From positions 1 to 54,343 of the forward strand of contig JANLSO010000107.1 of NCBI GenBank assembly GCA_031362405.1: a stretch of DNA of 54,343 bases. The letters run 5' to 3'. Both the position numbers and the translations under genes were made by a program. Source of the stretch: JANLSO01 sp031362405. GTDB taxonomy: Bacteria > Actinomycetota > Thermoleophilia > Miltoncostaeales > Miltoncostaeaceae. The notes under the pieces were generated by a model, which saw only the letters and a list, made by a program, of their open reading frames with translations, was not told where the DNA came from and ran no database searches. Below, piece after piece: positions 26,173-34,752 of this stretch; within the stretch, counting starts at the first letter, position 1, and the number at the start of each line of letters is the position of its first letter.

Positions 26173-26752
26173 CGGTGCTTCCCGGGCTTTCGGCGAGGAG
26201 GCCGGCTTCGGCGAGCCGCCGGCGCACCGCATCGGCCTCGGGCCCGGTGAGGTCGAACTGTTCGAGTGGCGGAAGATCGCCCGCATCGCGCAGGCCGAAG
26301 CGCTGCTGGAAGGCCCGCGTCGTACGAAACCGCATCGCGCCGCCGTCGGGTGCCCGACCGGCCTCCTCGATGAGGCCCCGGTCGATCAGACTGGCCATGG
26401 TGGAGTCGACCGACACACCGCGAAGCCGCCCGACCTCGGGCCGGCTGATCGGCTCGAGGTAGGCGACCACGGCGAGGGTCTCCAGGGCCGCAGGAGACAG
26501 GCGGTCCTCAGGTGGCCGCGCGCGCAGGCGATCGCAGACCTCCGACAGGTCGGCATGGGTGCGCAGGGTGTGGCCCCCGGCGATCTCCGCGACCTCGAGC
26601 CCCGAGTCGGCATCGTGCCGGGCGGCGACCTCGGCGAGCGCCCGCTGGACGTCACCCGGCGACCCTTCCGTGATCTCGCAGAGCGCCACCACCGACAGCG
26701 GATCACCGGCCAGGAACAGCAACGCCTCGACCTGACGGGCCAGCATGTTCAC
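26165..26752 (-). CDS. scpB: Segregation and condensation protein B
   Basis: A winged-helix kleisin partner in the SMC-ScpA-ScpB chromosome condensation complex. Two winged-helix units are visible, with EALLFLAGDPLSVVALCEIT at the start and LAVVAYLEPISRPEVGRLRG in the second unit. GTG 26752 overlaps the scpA stop as GTGA; an ATG two codons on (26746) is an alternative. 195 residues, normal length. Confidence 0.94.
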   Translation of the reverse strand: MNMLARQVEALLFLAGDPLSVVALCEITEGSPGDVQRALAEVAARHDADSGLEVAEIAGGHTLRTHADLSEVCDRLRARPPEDRLSPAALETLAVVAYLEPISRPEVGRLRGVSVDSTMASLIDRGLIEEAGRAPDGGAMRFRTTRAFQQRFGLRDAGDLPPLEQFDLTGPEADAVRRRLAEAGLLAESPGSTDD

Positions 26753-27474
26753 GAGGCGGTGCAGGGATGAATCGCGATATCCCCAAAGAGCGTCTGCTGG
26801 TCGAGGCGCACCTCGCCGCGCCGGGCGAGTTCCAGCGCGGCGAGGAGGGTCATGGCCTCCTCCACGCGCCCGGCGTTGCGCACGAGCGAATCGAAGCTGA
26901 CGGCGCGGCCGCGATTCAACGCGGTACGTAGCCGAATCAGAAGTTCCGGCATGCTCAGCCGTCGCTGACCGAAGTGGGTGAGTGACGGAACCGGTCGTGC
27001 CGAGACCACCGCGGCCATGGCCGCGGCCAGCGGAGCGCTCGACTCGGGAGTAGCGGGTGGGGCGGGCGCCGCGCCCAACGGCACCCGGCGGTAGCGCGGA
27101 CCCTCGGTGGTCGCGGCGCGTTCGGCCAGCCAGGCGGCGACCCGGGGAAACGGTGCGTAGGCGATCAGTTGGGCGGCGAGTCGCTCGCGGGCCTCTGCGG
27201 CGTCGAGGTCGGGCTCCTCGTCGGCATCGTCCTCACCGACCATGCGCGTGGACTTCAGCTCGACCATCGCCGCAAGCACCAGCACGAGCTCACCGGTCGT
27301 GGCGGGGTCCCACGGGCTCTCGTCGCGTCCGAGTGCGGCCTCGACCACCTCGACCAGCGGCAGCTCGGCCAGCTCGATCTCCTCGCGCAGAACGAGCGTG
27401 AGCAGAAGGTCGAACGGCCCCTCGAACAGGTCGATCTCCAGAGGCATTCGCAGCGGGTCGACCATGGTGCTCAT
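26749..27474 (-). CDS. scpA: Segregation and condensation protein A
   Basis: The kleisin subunit bridging SMC heads. The N-terminal PLEIDLFEGPFDLLLTLVLR motif is typical and the C-terminal winged helix ends with a RRGEVRLDQQTLFGDI segment. ATG 27474 overlaps the trpS stop as ATGA; a second ATG three codons on (27465) is also possible. 241 residues. The middle contains the acidic DDADEEPD and the Ala/Pro-rich linker usual for kleisins. Confidence 0.94.
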   Translation of the reverse strand: MSTMVDPLRMPLEIDLFEGPFDLLLTLVLREEIELAELPLVEVVEAALGRDESPWDPATTGELVLVLAAMVELKSTRMVGEDDADEEPDLDAAEARERLAAQLIAYAPFPRVAAWLAERAATTEGPRYRRVPLGAAPAPPATPESSAPLAAAMAAVVSARPVPSLTHFGQRRLSMPELLIRLRTALNRGRAVSFDSLVRNAGRVEEAMTLLAALELARRGEVRLDQQTLFGDIAIHPCTAS

Positions 27475-28478
27475 CCGCTGAGACCCATCGCGGCTTTGGC
27501 CTCGTCGAGCACGGGCCCGGCGATGGCGGCGGCCCGCTCGGCGCCCCGTTCGAGCACCTCGTCGAGGTATCCCGGATCGGCAAGGAACGCTTCGCGGCGT
27601 TCGCGGATCGGCGCAAGGTGCGCCTTCACGCGCTCGGCGAGACCTTTCTTGTCGTCGACACATCCCAACGTGGCGCTCGTACAGCCCTCATGGATCGCGG
27701 CGATATCCGCCTCCGGCGCCCCGAAGAGTTCGTGGTAGCTGAAGACGTTGCAGATCTCGGGGCGCCCCGGGTCGGAGCGTTTGATGCGCTGCGGGTCGGT
27801 GATCATGCTGCGCACCAGTGCATCGATCTCGTCATCGGTGCTTCCGAGCGTGATGGCGTTGCCGTAGCTCTTGCTCATCTTACGATTGTCGACGCCGAGC
27901 ACCATGGGGAACTCCGCGAGACGCGACTGGGGTTCGGGAAACACCGGCCCGTAGAGGTGATTGAACCTCCGCACGACCTCACGGGCCAGCTCCAGATGAG
28001 GCAACTGATCTTGGCCGACGGGCACCTCCGTGGCCTTGTAGAGGATGATGTCGGCGGTCTGCAGAAGCGGGTAGCCGAGGAAGCCGAACGTGTCGATGCT
28101 CTCCCCCAGCTCGGCGATCTGCCCCCTGTAGGTGGGCACCCGCTCGAGCCACGACAGCGGGGTGATCATCCCGAGCAGAGTGGCCAATTCGGCGTGCTGG
28201 GGAACATCCGACTGGCGAAAGACGATGCTGCGCTCGGGGTCGATCCCCACCGCCAGCCAGTCGGCGACCATGAGCCGCCCGTTGCGGCGGATCTCGCGGA
28301 CGTCTTCGTAGCCCGTGGTCAACGCGTGAAGATCGACGACGCAATAGACACACTCGCGTTCGTCCTGCAGGTGCACCCAGTTACCGAGCGCCCCGAACAG
28401 GTGGCCGATGTGCAGCTCGCCCGTGGGGCGCATCCCCGAGAAGACTCTGGGTGGGGCGGCAGTGGTGGAAGTCGGCAT
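27471..28478 (-). CDS. trpS: Tryptophanyl-tRNA synthetase
   Basis: Class I aminoacyl-tRNA synthetase that charges tRNA-Trp. The HIGH motif is in GELHIGHLFGALGNW and the KMSKS motif in NRKMSKSYGNAITLG, both intact. 335 residues, the usual bacterial length. It is the first gene of the operon trpS-scpA-scpB-rluB-aroH. A TACGAT box 6 nt before the ATG suggests a leaderless mRNA. Confidence 0.96.
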   Translation of the reverse strand: MPTSTTAAPPRVFSGMRPTGELHIGHLFGALGNWVHLQDERECVYCVVDLHALTTGYEDVREIRRNGRLMVADWLAVGIDPERSIVFRQSDVPQHAELATLLGMITPLSWLERVPTYRGQIAELGESIDTFGFLGYPLLQTADIILYKATEVPVGQDQLPHLELAREVVRRFNHLYGPVFPEPQSRLAEFPMVLGVDNRKMSKSYGNAITLGSTDDEIDALVRSMITDPQRIKRSDPGRPEICNVFSYHELFGAPEADIAAIHEGCTSATLGCVDDKKGLAERVKAHLAPIRERREAFLADPGYLDEVLERGAERAAAIAGPVLDEAKAAMGLSG

Positions 28479-28484
28479 CGGGCG

Positions 28485-28490
28485 ATCGTA
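28485..28490 (-). promoter_or_regulatory. Possible leaderless -10 box of trpS
   Basis: TACGAT on the minus strand, exactly 6 nt before ATG 28478. No clear -35. The opposite-strand TAGACT at 28533-28538 serves the divergent CPBP gene. Confidence 0.4.
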
Positions 28491-28532
28491 CCGGTGCGGC
28501 CGGTCGGCAGCGGCCCGATGACGTGCCCCCTC

Positions 28533-28538
28533 TAGACT
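28533..28538 (+). promoter_or_regulatory. Possible -10 box of the CPBP protease gene
   Basis: TAGACT, 8 nt before ATG 28547. Near-leaderless spacing. No clear -35. Confidence 0.35.
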
Positions 28539-28546
28539 GGCCGTAG

Positions 28547-29245
28547 ATGGCGCCCTCCTCTTCCCCGCCGCGGTTCTGGACGCGGGTCCTCACACCGATC
28601 GCGGCGGTGCCCGGCTCGCTCATTCTCGCGGTCGCCGTTTATGCCGGGATGAAGGCTGCGGGGGCGGGCGACGCAAACGCCGCGGCCATCGCGACCGTGC
28701 TCGCCGAGCTGGCGTTGCTCGTCTTCGGACTGGCGATCGTCCGTCTGCTTGCCCCCCATGAACGACGCCTGGTTCTCGAGGGCCGTGGTCGACGGGCGGC
28801 GAGCATCGGAATCGGCGTGGCCGTGGGCCTTGGCCTCGTGATCGCCTCCGGCATCGTGATCGCGCTCGGGACGGTCGTCGACGACGGCCTGGAGGATCGC
28901 CTCAAGGATCAGGAGATCACGCTGCCCGACTCCGCGTGGGCACTCGGCCTCATGGTCATCGCGCTCGTGGTGCTGGCGCCCCTTGCCGAGGAGCTTCTCT
29001 TTCGGGGGCTGCTCTTTCGATCCCTCGTACGGCGACTGCCGATCGCCGCGGCGATCACGATCAGCTCGATTCTCTTTGCGGCGTCTCATGCCGACGCGTA
29101 CCTACTGTGGCCACGCGCGATCTCGTTGGCGCTGACCGGAGCCGGGCTGGCGTGGCTGTACCTTCGGCGCGGATACTGGACCTCCGTGACCGCCCACGCG
29201 ACGGTCAACGCCGTGGCCGCAGGAGCGCTGCTCGCCACCGGATAG
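28547..29245 (+). CDS. CPBP-family intramembrane glutamic protease
   Basis: A 232-residue membrane protein of the CaaX protease/Abi family. It has about six hydrophobic segments and the motif EELLFRGLLFR, with the catalytic Glu pair and Arg, followed by SSILFAASHAD and a TAHATVNAVA segment with conserved His and Asn. Substrates in bacteria are mostly unknown; roles in protein secretion, bacteriocin immunity and signalling have been described. It is transcribed divergently from trpS. Confidence 0.9.
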   Translation: MAPSSSPPRFWTRVLTPIAAVPGSLILAVAVYAGMKAAGAGDANAAAIATVLAELALLVFGLAIVRLLAPHERRLVLEGRGRRAASIGIGVAVGLGLVIASGIVIALGTVVDDGLEDRLKDQEITLPDSAWALGLMVIALVVLAPLAEELLFRGLLFRSLVRRLPIAAAITISSILFAASHADAYLLWPRAISLALTGAGLAWLYLRRGYWTSVTAHATVNAVAAGALLATG

Positions 29246-29300
29246 GCTTTGATGCCGCAGGTGGCACGAATCCCCCCGGCAGGAGCGTGATATCTCCGAC

Positions 29301-29942
29301 CTGGACCTCTTCTCGGGTGTTCCCCCCTCGGTCGTCGCCCGGGCGCTCGACGGGGTGCCCGCCCTGACCATCGCGTCGGGTGACGAGTTCGACATCGGGA
29401 CGACGTCGGCCAGCTGCTGCCTGGTCACCACCGGACGTCTGGCTTTGCGCTTCACAGCGGCCGAAGAACGCTCACGCACCATCGGTCTCCTCGAGGAAGG
29501 CGACCTGCTGGTGCGTCCGGTCGAGGCCTGGGCGGTGGTCGGGCCGCGTCTGCGCTGTCGCGCGTTGGAGGAGTCGTCGGTGCTGCTCGTCGAACGTGAA
29601 CGCCTCGAATCGTGGCTCGGCGATCCAATCCTGGCCGCGAACGTCGTGCGCGTGCTGTCGGCTCAGGTCGCCGAACGGGAGTTGGCCGTCGCGATCTCGC
29701 TCGAGCCGAGCGTCGAGCGGCGTCTGCTGCTCAAGCTGCGCCAGCTTGCACTGCGTTGGGGACGGGTCACCCCTGACGGTATCCGGCTCGATCTGCGACT
29801 GACCCACCAGGAACTCGCAAGCATGGTGGGTGCGGTTCGGGAATCCATCACGCTCGCCCTCGGGCGTCTCGCCGAGCAGGGCGAGATCGACGCGAGCAAC
29901 CGCGTGATCGTGATTCGCAGGCTCGACGACGAGGCCACCTGA
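29301..29942 (+). CDS. Crp/Fnr-family transcription regulator
   Basis: A cyclic-nucleotide-binding-like domain followed by a Crp-type winged helix with LRLTHQELASMVGAVRESIT and ALGRLAEQGEID. The first standard start is GTG 29355, giving 195 residues and cutting into the first strands of the sensor domain. The frame upstream still reads protein-like (SDLDLFSGVPPSVVARALDG), matching the usual N-terminus of the family, but has no ATG, GTG or TTG. CTG 29301 is the likeliest start; an AGGAG lies at 29281-29285. A one-base indel near 29287 is the alternative, since a GTG there is out of frame. Ligand unknown. Confidence 0.78.
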   Translation: MDLFSGVPPSVVARALDGVPALTIASGDEFDIGTTSASCCLVTTGRLALRFTAAEERSRTIGLLEEGDLLVRPVEAWAVVGPRLRCRALEESSVLLVERERLESWLGDPILAANVVRVLSAQVAERELAVAISLEPSVERRLLLKLRQLALRWGRVTPDGIRLDLRLTHQELASMVGAVRESITLALGRLAEQGEIDASNRVIVIRRLDDEAT

Positions 29943-30049
29943 GCCGGCGCGGCTTTCGACCACACACCTACGGTCGCCGCGATTTCGCCATCGACGCAAC
30001 GGTTGTCTCACAGTCGACCAGCAGGCTCGGAGAGCAGATCGCGCTGCAC

Positions 30050-30055
30050 TAACCT
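30050..30055 (+). promoter_or_regulatory. Possible leaderless -10 box of the VanW gene
   Basis: TAACCT, exactly 6 nt before ATG 30062. No clear -35. Confidence 0.35.
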
Positions 30056-30061
30056 GCTCGG

Positions 30062-31900
30062 ATGAGGTTTGGTCGGCTTCGGCCCGTTCATCTGGTGATG
30101 CTCGGCGGCGGTGTTCTCGCCGCCGTTCTGGCCGGGTCGCTGCTTGCCAGCGGGGGCGGTGACATCCCGGAGGGCGCGCGCGTCGGAGGAATCGACATCG
30201 GCTCGCTTCCCGAGTCGACGGCGCGCGACGCGATCCAACGTCGGGCCCAGACGGTTCTCTCGCGGGCGATCCGGATTTCGTCGCCCACGGTTCCCGGGAT
30301 GTCGATCACCATCTCTCCACGGAGCCTGCGTCCCCGGGCCCTGGTCGACGAGGCGCTCGCGAGCGCTCGAGAAGGCGATGGTCGTGTTGAGCGCCTGCTC
30401 GCGCGCCTCGGCCTTGGCGGAGAGAACACCGTGCCGCTGCGCTTCGCCCTCGACGCCGGCCGCACCCAAGCCGTGATCGATCAGGTCCAGCGACGGTTCG
30501 GCAGACCGCCCGTCGATGGCGGGTTGGCGGTGACCGAAACCGGGATCATCGCGACAAAGGCCCGCGAAGGCCGGGGCGTCGACCCCGAGCTGCTGCGCGC
30601 CAAGCTTGTCGAGCTTCCCACGGAGATCTCGTTGCCGGTCGGAGACATCCCCCCGGCGATCAGCGATGAGGCGGTCGAAGCCGCGCGGCTCGCCGCCACA
30701 CACGCAACGTCGACGCCGGTGAGCGTCAGCGCCGAGAAAACCCAGGCGGTGCTCAGCGTTGGTGCCCTGCGACGTGCACTCAGATTCGTTCCCGAGGCCC
30801 CCGTTCTGCGGGTCGCATTCGATCCCGCCACGCTCGGCACCACGTTGCGGCGTCCGTTCGCCCCCCTCACCCAGCCCGTGCGGGATGCCCGCTTCCGGGT
30901 CGACGGCACCACGGTGACGGTTGTTCCCGAGGCGGCTGGTGCCCGCCTGCGGCTCGATCTGATCGCACAAAAGCTCAGCACGGCCCCCGGCGAGCCGATC
31001 GCTGCGGAACTCGCCCGGATCGCCCCGGCGCGCACCGCGGCCCAACTCGAAAAGCTGGGGATCACCGGCCTCGTCGGCGAGTTCACCACGCCCTACAACT
31101 GCTGTGAGCCCCGCGTTACCAACATCCAGCAGGCCGCGAAGGTGCTGGATCAGACGATCATCCCGGCGGGTGCGCGGTTTTCCCTGAACGACGCGCTCGG
31201 CGAGCGCACCGAGGTCAAGGGCTTTGTCAGCGCCCCTCAGATCTCGGGTGGCGAGCTCAAGGACGCCATCGGCGGGGGCGTCAGCCAGATGGCGACCACG
31301 ATCTACAACGCGTCGTTCTTCGCGGGTCTGGAACTCATCACCCACACCCCGCACGAGTTCTACATCTCGCGTTACCCCCCGGGACGGGAGGCGACGGTGT
31401 CGTGGGGCGGGCCCGAGCTGATCGTGCGCAACGACTGGTCGGCGGCGATCCTCATGGACGTCGCGGCCGGCGACAACGGCGTGACGGTAAGGATGTTCTC
31501 GAGCCCACTGGGGCGTCGCGTCGAGACCGAAAGCGGCGAACGCCATGACTTCACCGAGTCAAAGACCCGTGAGCAACCTGACCCCACCCTGGCTCCCGGC
31601 GAACGCATCACCACACAGTTCGGCGGTGGGCAGGGATTCACGATCGAATACACGCGGCGTGTCTACCGGGGCGATGAACTGAAGCGCGACGAGAACTTCT
31701 CGTGGCGATACACGGCAGAGGACACCATCGTGAAGATCGGCCCCGGGACGCCCACAACGACGACTCCCGACGAAACGACCACGGGCGAAACAACGCCGCC
31801 CGAAGCGCCCCCGGTCGCCACGGCACCGTCGTCACCGACACCTCCCAGCGCCCCGCCGGCTCCGGGTGGCGCCACGCCGCCCCCGCCGCCCAGCGGCTAG
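30062..31900 (+). CDS. VanW-family exported protein
   Basis: A 612-residue surface protein. One N-terminal membrane segment (VMLGGGVLAAVLAGSLLASG) is followed by two YoaR/peptidoglycan-binding-like units, then the VanW domain: TPYNCCEPRVTNIQQAAKVL, ISGGELKDAIGGGVSQMATT and IYNASFFAGLELITHTPHEF. After it come a G5-like segment (APGERITTQFGGGQGFTIEY) and a Thr/Pro-rich, disordered tail (GGATPPPPPSG). It was first named from vancomycin-resistance clusters, but the function is unknown and nothing here indicates resistance. Confidence 0.9.
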   Translation: MRFGRLRPVHLVMLGGGVLAAVLAGSLLASGGGDIPEGARVGGIDIGSLPESTARDAIQRRAQTVLSRAIRISSPTVPGMSITISPRSLRPRALVDEALASAREGDGRVERLLARLGLGGENTVPLRFALDAGRTQAVIDQVQRRFGRPPVDGGLAVTETGIIATKAREGRGVDPELLRAKLVELPTEISLPVGDIPPAISDEAVEAARLAATHATSTPVSVSAEKTQAVLSVGALRRALRFVPEAPVLRVAFDPATLGTTLRRPFAPLTQPVRDARFRVDGTTVTVVPEAAGARLRLDLIAQKLSTAPGEPIAAELARIAPARTAAQLEKLGITGLVGEFTTPYNCCEPRVTNIQQAAKVLDQTIIPAGARFSLNDALGERTEVKGFVSAPQISGGELKDAIGGGVSQMATTIYNASFFAGLELITHTPHEFYISRYPPGREATVSWGGPELIVRNDWSAAILMDVAAGDNGVTVRMFSSPLGRRVETESGERHDFTESKTREQPDPTLAPGERITTQFGGGQGFTIEYTRRVYRGDELKRDENFSWRYTAEDTIVKIGPGTPTTTTPDETTTGETTPPEAPPVATAPSSPTPPSAPPAPGGATPPPPPSG

Positions 31901-31906
31901 GGCCTC

Positions 31907-32788
31907 CTACGACAAGAAACCGAGCAGCGCCGCGGCGCATTCGGCGTGGCATTCCTCGGCGATGAAGTGTCCGCCTGGCAGCCCCGCGCCCTGAACATCA
32001 GCGGCGACCGCACGCCATGTCTGGAGCACGTCGTACATCCGACCCATCGCGCCGTGTGTTCCCCAGAGCGCCAACAACGGTTGGGTGACGCGCCGCCCGG
32101 CCTCGACGTCGGCGTTGTCGAGTTCGAGATCAGTGGTGGTGGCGGCACGGTAGTCGGCGCAGCTGGCCGCAATCGTGGCCGCGGTGAAGTGGCGTACGTA
32201 TTCATCGACGGCCTCGGGGGCAAGACGTTCCGGGAATGCCGACCAGCGGCGCAGCGTCTCACGCAGAAACCACTCGGGGTCGGCGCCGATCATCCGCTCG
32301 GGCAGTCCGTCGGGCTGAATGAGAAAGAACCAATGGTAGTAGGCAGTCGCGAACGCGAGGTCGGTCTCGTGCAGCAGGGTGCGCGTCGGCACGATGTCGA
32401 GCACCGCCATACGTTCGACGGCGTCGGCGTGGTCGAGAGCCATGCGGTGCGCCACCCGACCCCCGCGGTCGTGCCCGACGACCGCGAAACGGTCGAAACC
32501 CAAATCCCGCATCAGGGCAACTTGGTCGGCGGCCATCGCGCGCTTGGAGTAGACCGAATGGGCGTCGTCGTCGGGTGGCGCCGAGCTTTCTCCGTATCCA
32601 CGCAGGTCGGCCGCCACGACAGTGAAGTGATCGGCAAGCCGCGCAGCGACGCGTTCCCACATGATCCGGCTCTGTGGGTAGCCGTGCAAGAGAAGAACCG
32701 GGGGGCCCGACCCGCCGACCGCGGCGACGATGTCGACCTGAGGGTCGGTGGAAACCCGCACCCGGTGCTCGCGGAAACCTGGGATCAC
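31907..32788 (-). CDS. Alpha/beta hydrolase, haloacetate dehalogenase-like
   Basis: A 293-residue hydrolase. The oxyanion region LLLHGYPQSRIMWERV, the AADLRGYGES strand, the nucleophile elbow GHDRGGRVAHRMALDH with Asp as nucleophile, and the final His in LPGGHFIAEE are intact. This combination is typical of fluoroacetate dehalogenases and soluble epoxide hydrolases. Arg/Arg-type carboxylate-binding and Trp/His/Tyr halide residues cannot be judged by eye, so the substrate is open. GTG 32788 is chosen since homology begins there. Divergent from the acyl-CoA dehydrogenase gene. Confidence 0.85.
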   Translation of the reverse strand: MIPGFREHRVRVSTDPQVDIVAAVGGSGPPVLLLHGYPQSRIMWERVAARLADHFTVVAADLRGYGESSAPPDDDAHSVYSKRAMAADQVALMRDLGFDRFAVVGHDRGGRVAHRMALDHADAVERMAVLDIVPTRTLLHETDLAFATAYYHWFFLIQPDGLPERMIGADPEWFLRETLRRWSAFPERLAPEAVDEYVRHFTAATIAASCADYRAATTTDLELDNADVEAGRRVTQPLLALWGTHGAMGRMYDVLQTWRAVAADVQGAGLPGGHFIAEECHAECAAALLGFLS

Positions 32789-32871
32789 GCGACGCAGACT
32801 ACCCGTGCGCTCCCGACGCGGGCGACCGTCAGTATGGAAGGATTGCCGCCCCGCTCTTCTTGGAGGACCCC

Positions 32872-34023
32872 GTGCCGCCGACATCCGACGAGACGCTCCG
32901 CGACATCCAGGCGCTGGCTCGTGAGTTCGCCGCCCAGGAAATCGCCCCCCACGCGCAGGAGTGGGACGCGGCGCACCACGTGCCCGTGGATCTCATTCGC
33001 AAAATGGGGACGCTCGGCCTTCTCGGGATCACCATCCCCGAGGAGTACGGCGGCTCCGGCCTCGGCCAGGAAGCCCTGTGCCTGGTCATCGAGGAGATCG
33101 CGCGCGCCGACGCGGGTTCGTCTGTGGCGGTCGCCGTGCAGAACGGTCTGGGCGCGTCACCGATCGTTCGTCACGGCACGCCTGAGCAGCGTGAGCGCTA
33201 CCTGCCGGGCTTGGCGGACGGCACACGGCTGGCGTGTTACGGGCTCACAGAGCCGGAAGTCGGCTCCGATACCGCGGCCCTGCGCACACGGGCAGACGTC
33301 GACGGTGACGGCTACTCGGTCAGCGGCGCAAAGATGTGGATCACGAACGGCGGCTTTGCCGATACGTTCGTCGTGTTTGCCCGCACCGACGGCCCGGGGG
33401 CTCGCGGCGTCAGCGCATTCGTCGGCGACGCCGGGCCGGGCCTGACCGTCTCGCGGGAGATCCCGAAGATGGGTTTGCACACGTCCTCGACGGTCGAGCT
33501 GGTCTTCGACGACTGGAAGGTCGGCGCCGACGGTCTGCTCGGTGCACGTGGGGAGGGTCTGAAGGTTGCGCTGCGCACCCTCGACTCGGGCCGCATCGGC
33601 ATCGCCGCCCAGGCGTGCGGCATCGCCGGCGCCGCGCTGGATCTAGCGATCGACTACGCCCGCAATCGCAACGCTTTCGGCGGCCCGATCGCCCGTCTGC
33701 AGGGAGTCCAGTTCCCGATCGCTGATATCGCGGCCAAGGTCGACGCAGCACGGTTGCTGACGTTCCACGCCGCGCGTCTCTACGACACCGACGATCCCTC
33801 GTTCTCGCTCGCCGGGGCCAAGGCCAAGCTGTTCTCCAGCCGCGTCGCCGTGGAGGCGGCCGACGTGGCCGTGCAAACCCTCGGCGGATACGGCTACGCC
33901 ACCGAGTATCCCGCCGAGCGCTACTACCGCGATGCCAAGATCACCGAGCTCTACGAAGGCACCAGCCAGATCCAGAGGCTGGTCATCGCACGAGCCCTGC
34001 TCGGGGACGCCGCTCGAGGCTGA
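32872..34023 (+). CDS. Acyl-CoA dehydrogenase
   Basis: A 383-residue flavoprotein that introduces a C2-C3 double bond into acyl-CoA. The motifs LLGITIPEEYGGSGLGQEAL, YGLTEPEVGSDTAAL, KMWITNGGFADTFVVFAR, QVFGGPIAR-like NAFGGPIARLQG and TLGGYGYATEYPAERYYRDA are all present. The catalytic Glu is in ELYEGTSQIQ, the position used by short/medium-chain enzymes. GTG 32872 follows TGGAGGA (32861-32867) at good spacing. No ETF or thiolase neighbours are visible, so the pathway is not fixed. Confidence 0.94.
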   Translation: MPPTSDETLRDIQALAREFAAQEIAPHAQEWDAAHHVPVDLIRKMGTLGLLGITIPEEYGGSGLGQEALCLVIEEIARADAGSSVAVAVQNGLGASPIVRHGTPEQRERYLPGLADGTRLACYGLTEPEVGSDTAALRTRADVDGDGYSVSGAKMWITNGGFADTFVVFARTDGPGARGVSAFVGDAGPGLTVSREIPKMGLHTSSTVELVFDDWKVGADGLLGARGEGLKVALRTLDSGRIGIAAQACGIAGAALDLAIDYARNRNAFGGPIARLQGVQFPIADIAAKVDAARLLTFHAARLYDTDDPSFSLAGAKAKLFSSRVAVEAADVAVQTLGGYGYATEYPAERYYRDAKITELYEGTSQIQRLVIARALLGDAARG

Positions 34024-34179
34024 CCGGATCACCAGCAGCCGCAGACCACCGATCAGCGCCTCAACCAACACGCCCGGGCCGCTCGTGTCACCGCCATGAG
34101 GCCCGTGCGCGTCAGCCCGTCGGGCGCGCCGTCGAACGACGGCTGACCGCCCGCGTAGATCTCGGCAAACATCACGCGC
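34024..34179. other. Gene-poor stretch after the cupin remnant
   Basis: About 155 bp between the acyl-CoA dehydrogenase stop and the cupin remnant. On the minus strand, VMFAEIYAGGQPSFDGAPDG can be read from GTG 34178, ending at 34053. I recognise nothing; it may be part of the same degraded segment. Confidence 0.35.
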
Positions 34180-34671
34180 CGGCTTTGCGAGGCATGGGTC
34201 TCATCGCCACCGGTGGGTGAAAACCGAGATGACCCGTGCACCCGGGCTCACCGCCGCGGCTTTGGTGATGGCCTCTCGATGCCCGGGAGACCTCGGTCAC
34301 CTGCGGGCGGGTAGCCGTTGAGGAACACTGCCGTGTCGCTGTCAACGCGAAAGGCATGGGGCGTGTTGCGCGGCACGAACACGAAGTCGCCGGTCTGTGC
34401 GGTGCGGATGTCGTCGCCGACAAGGAAAGCGACCTCGCCATCGAGGATGGAGAAATGCTCGTCTGACCAGGTGTGCTTGTGGGGCGGGGCACCCGATCCT
34501 TTGGGCAGCGTCTCGTGCATCAACGAGTAGCGCCCGCCCGTTTCGTCTCCCGTGGGCAAGGACGACCCACAGGATGTCCAGCCACCAATAGGCGGGGGCG
34601 GTATCGACGTTGTTGACGAAGGGCACCGAACCCGGGATCGCCGGTCGCTCGGGAGTGTCCGTCGTGGTCAT
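34180..34671 (-). pseudogene. Cupin-domain protein gene with two frameshifts
   Basis: The gene starts at ATG 34671 (VPFVNNVDTAPAYWWLDILW). The frame is lost near 34554-34557, where one extra base in a GGG run shifts it. The next frame carries the cupin core, with metal-ligand candidates in APPHKHTWSDEHFSILDGEV and FVPRNTPHAFRVD. After FLNGYPPAGDRGLPGIE a second shift near 34280 leads into AITKAAAVSPGARVISVFTH and a stop at about 34180. It resembles quercetinase-like cupins. The indels could be real decay or assembly error. Confidence 0.6.
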
Positions 34672-34752
34672 GGGAGTTCCGATCTGTTCGCCACGTCATC
34701 GTCCGAGGGAACACGGGGCGGGGCGATGACGTGGTGCCCTCAGCTCGCTGTG

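Noticed and set aside
30008..31546. 512-codon minus-strand open frame
   Set aside because: Antisense to the VanW gene; composition is Arg/Gly/Asp-rich and no motif is visible.
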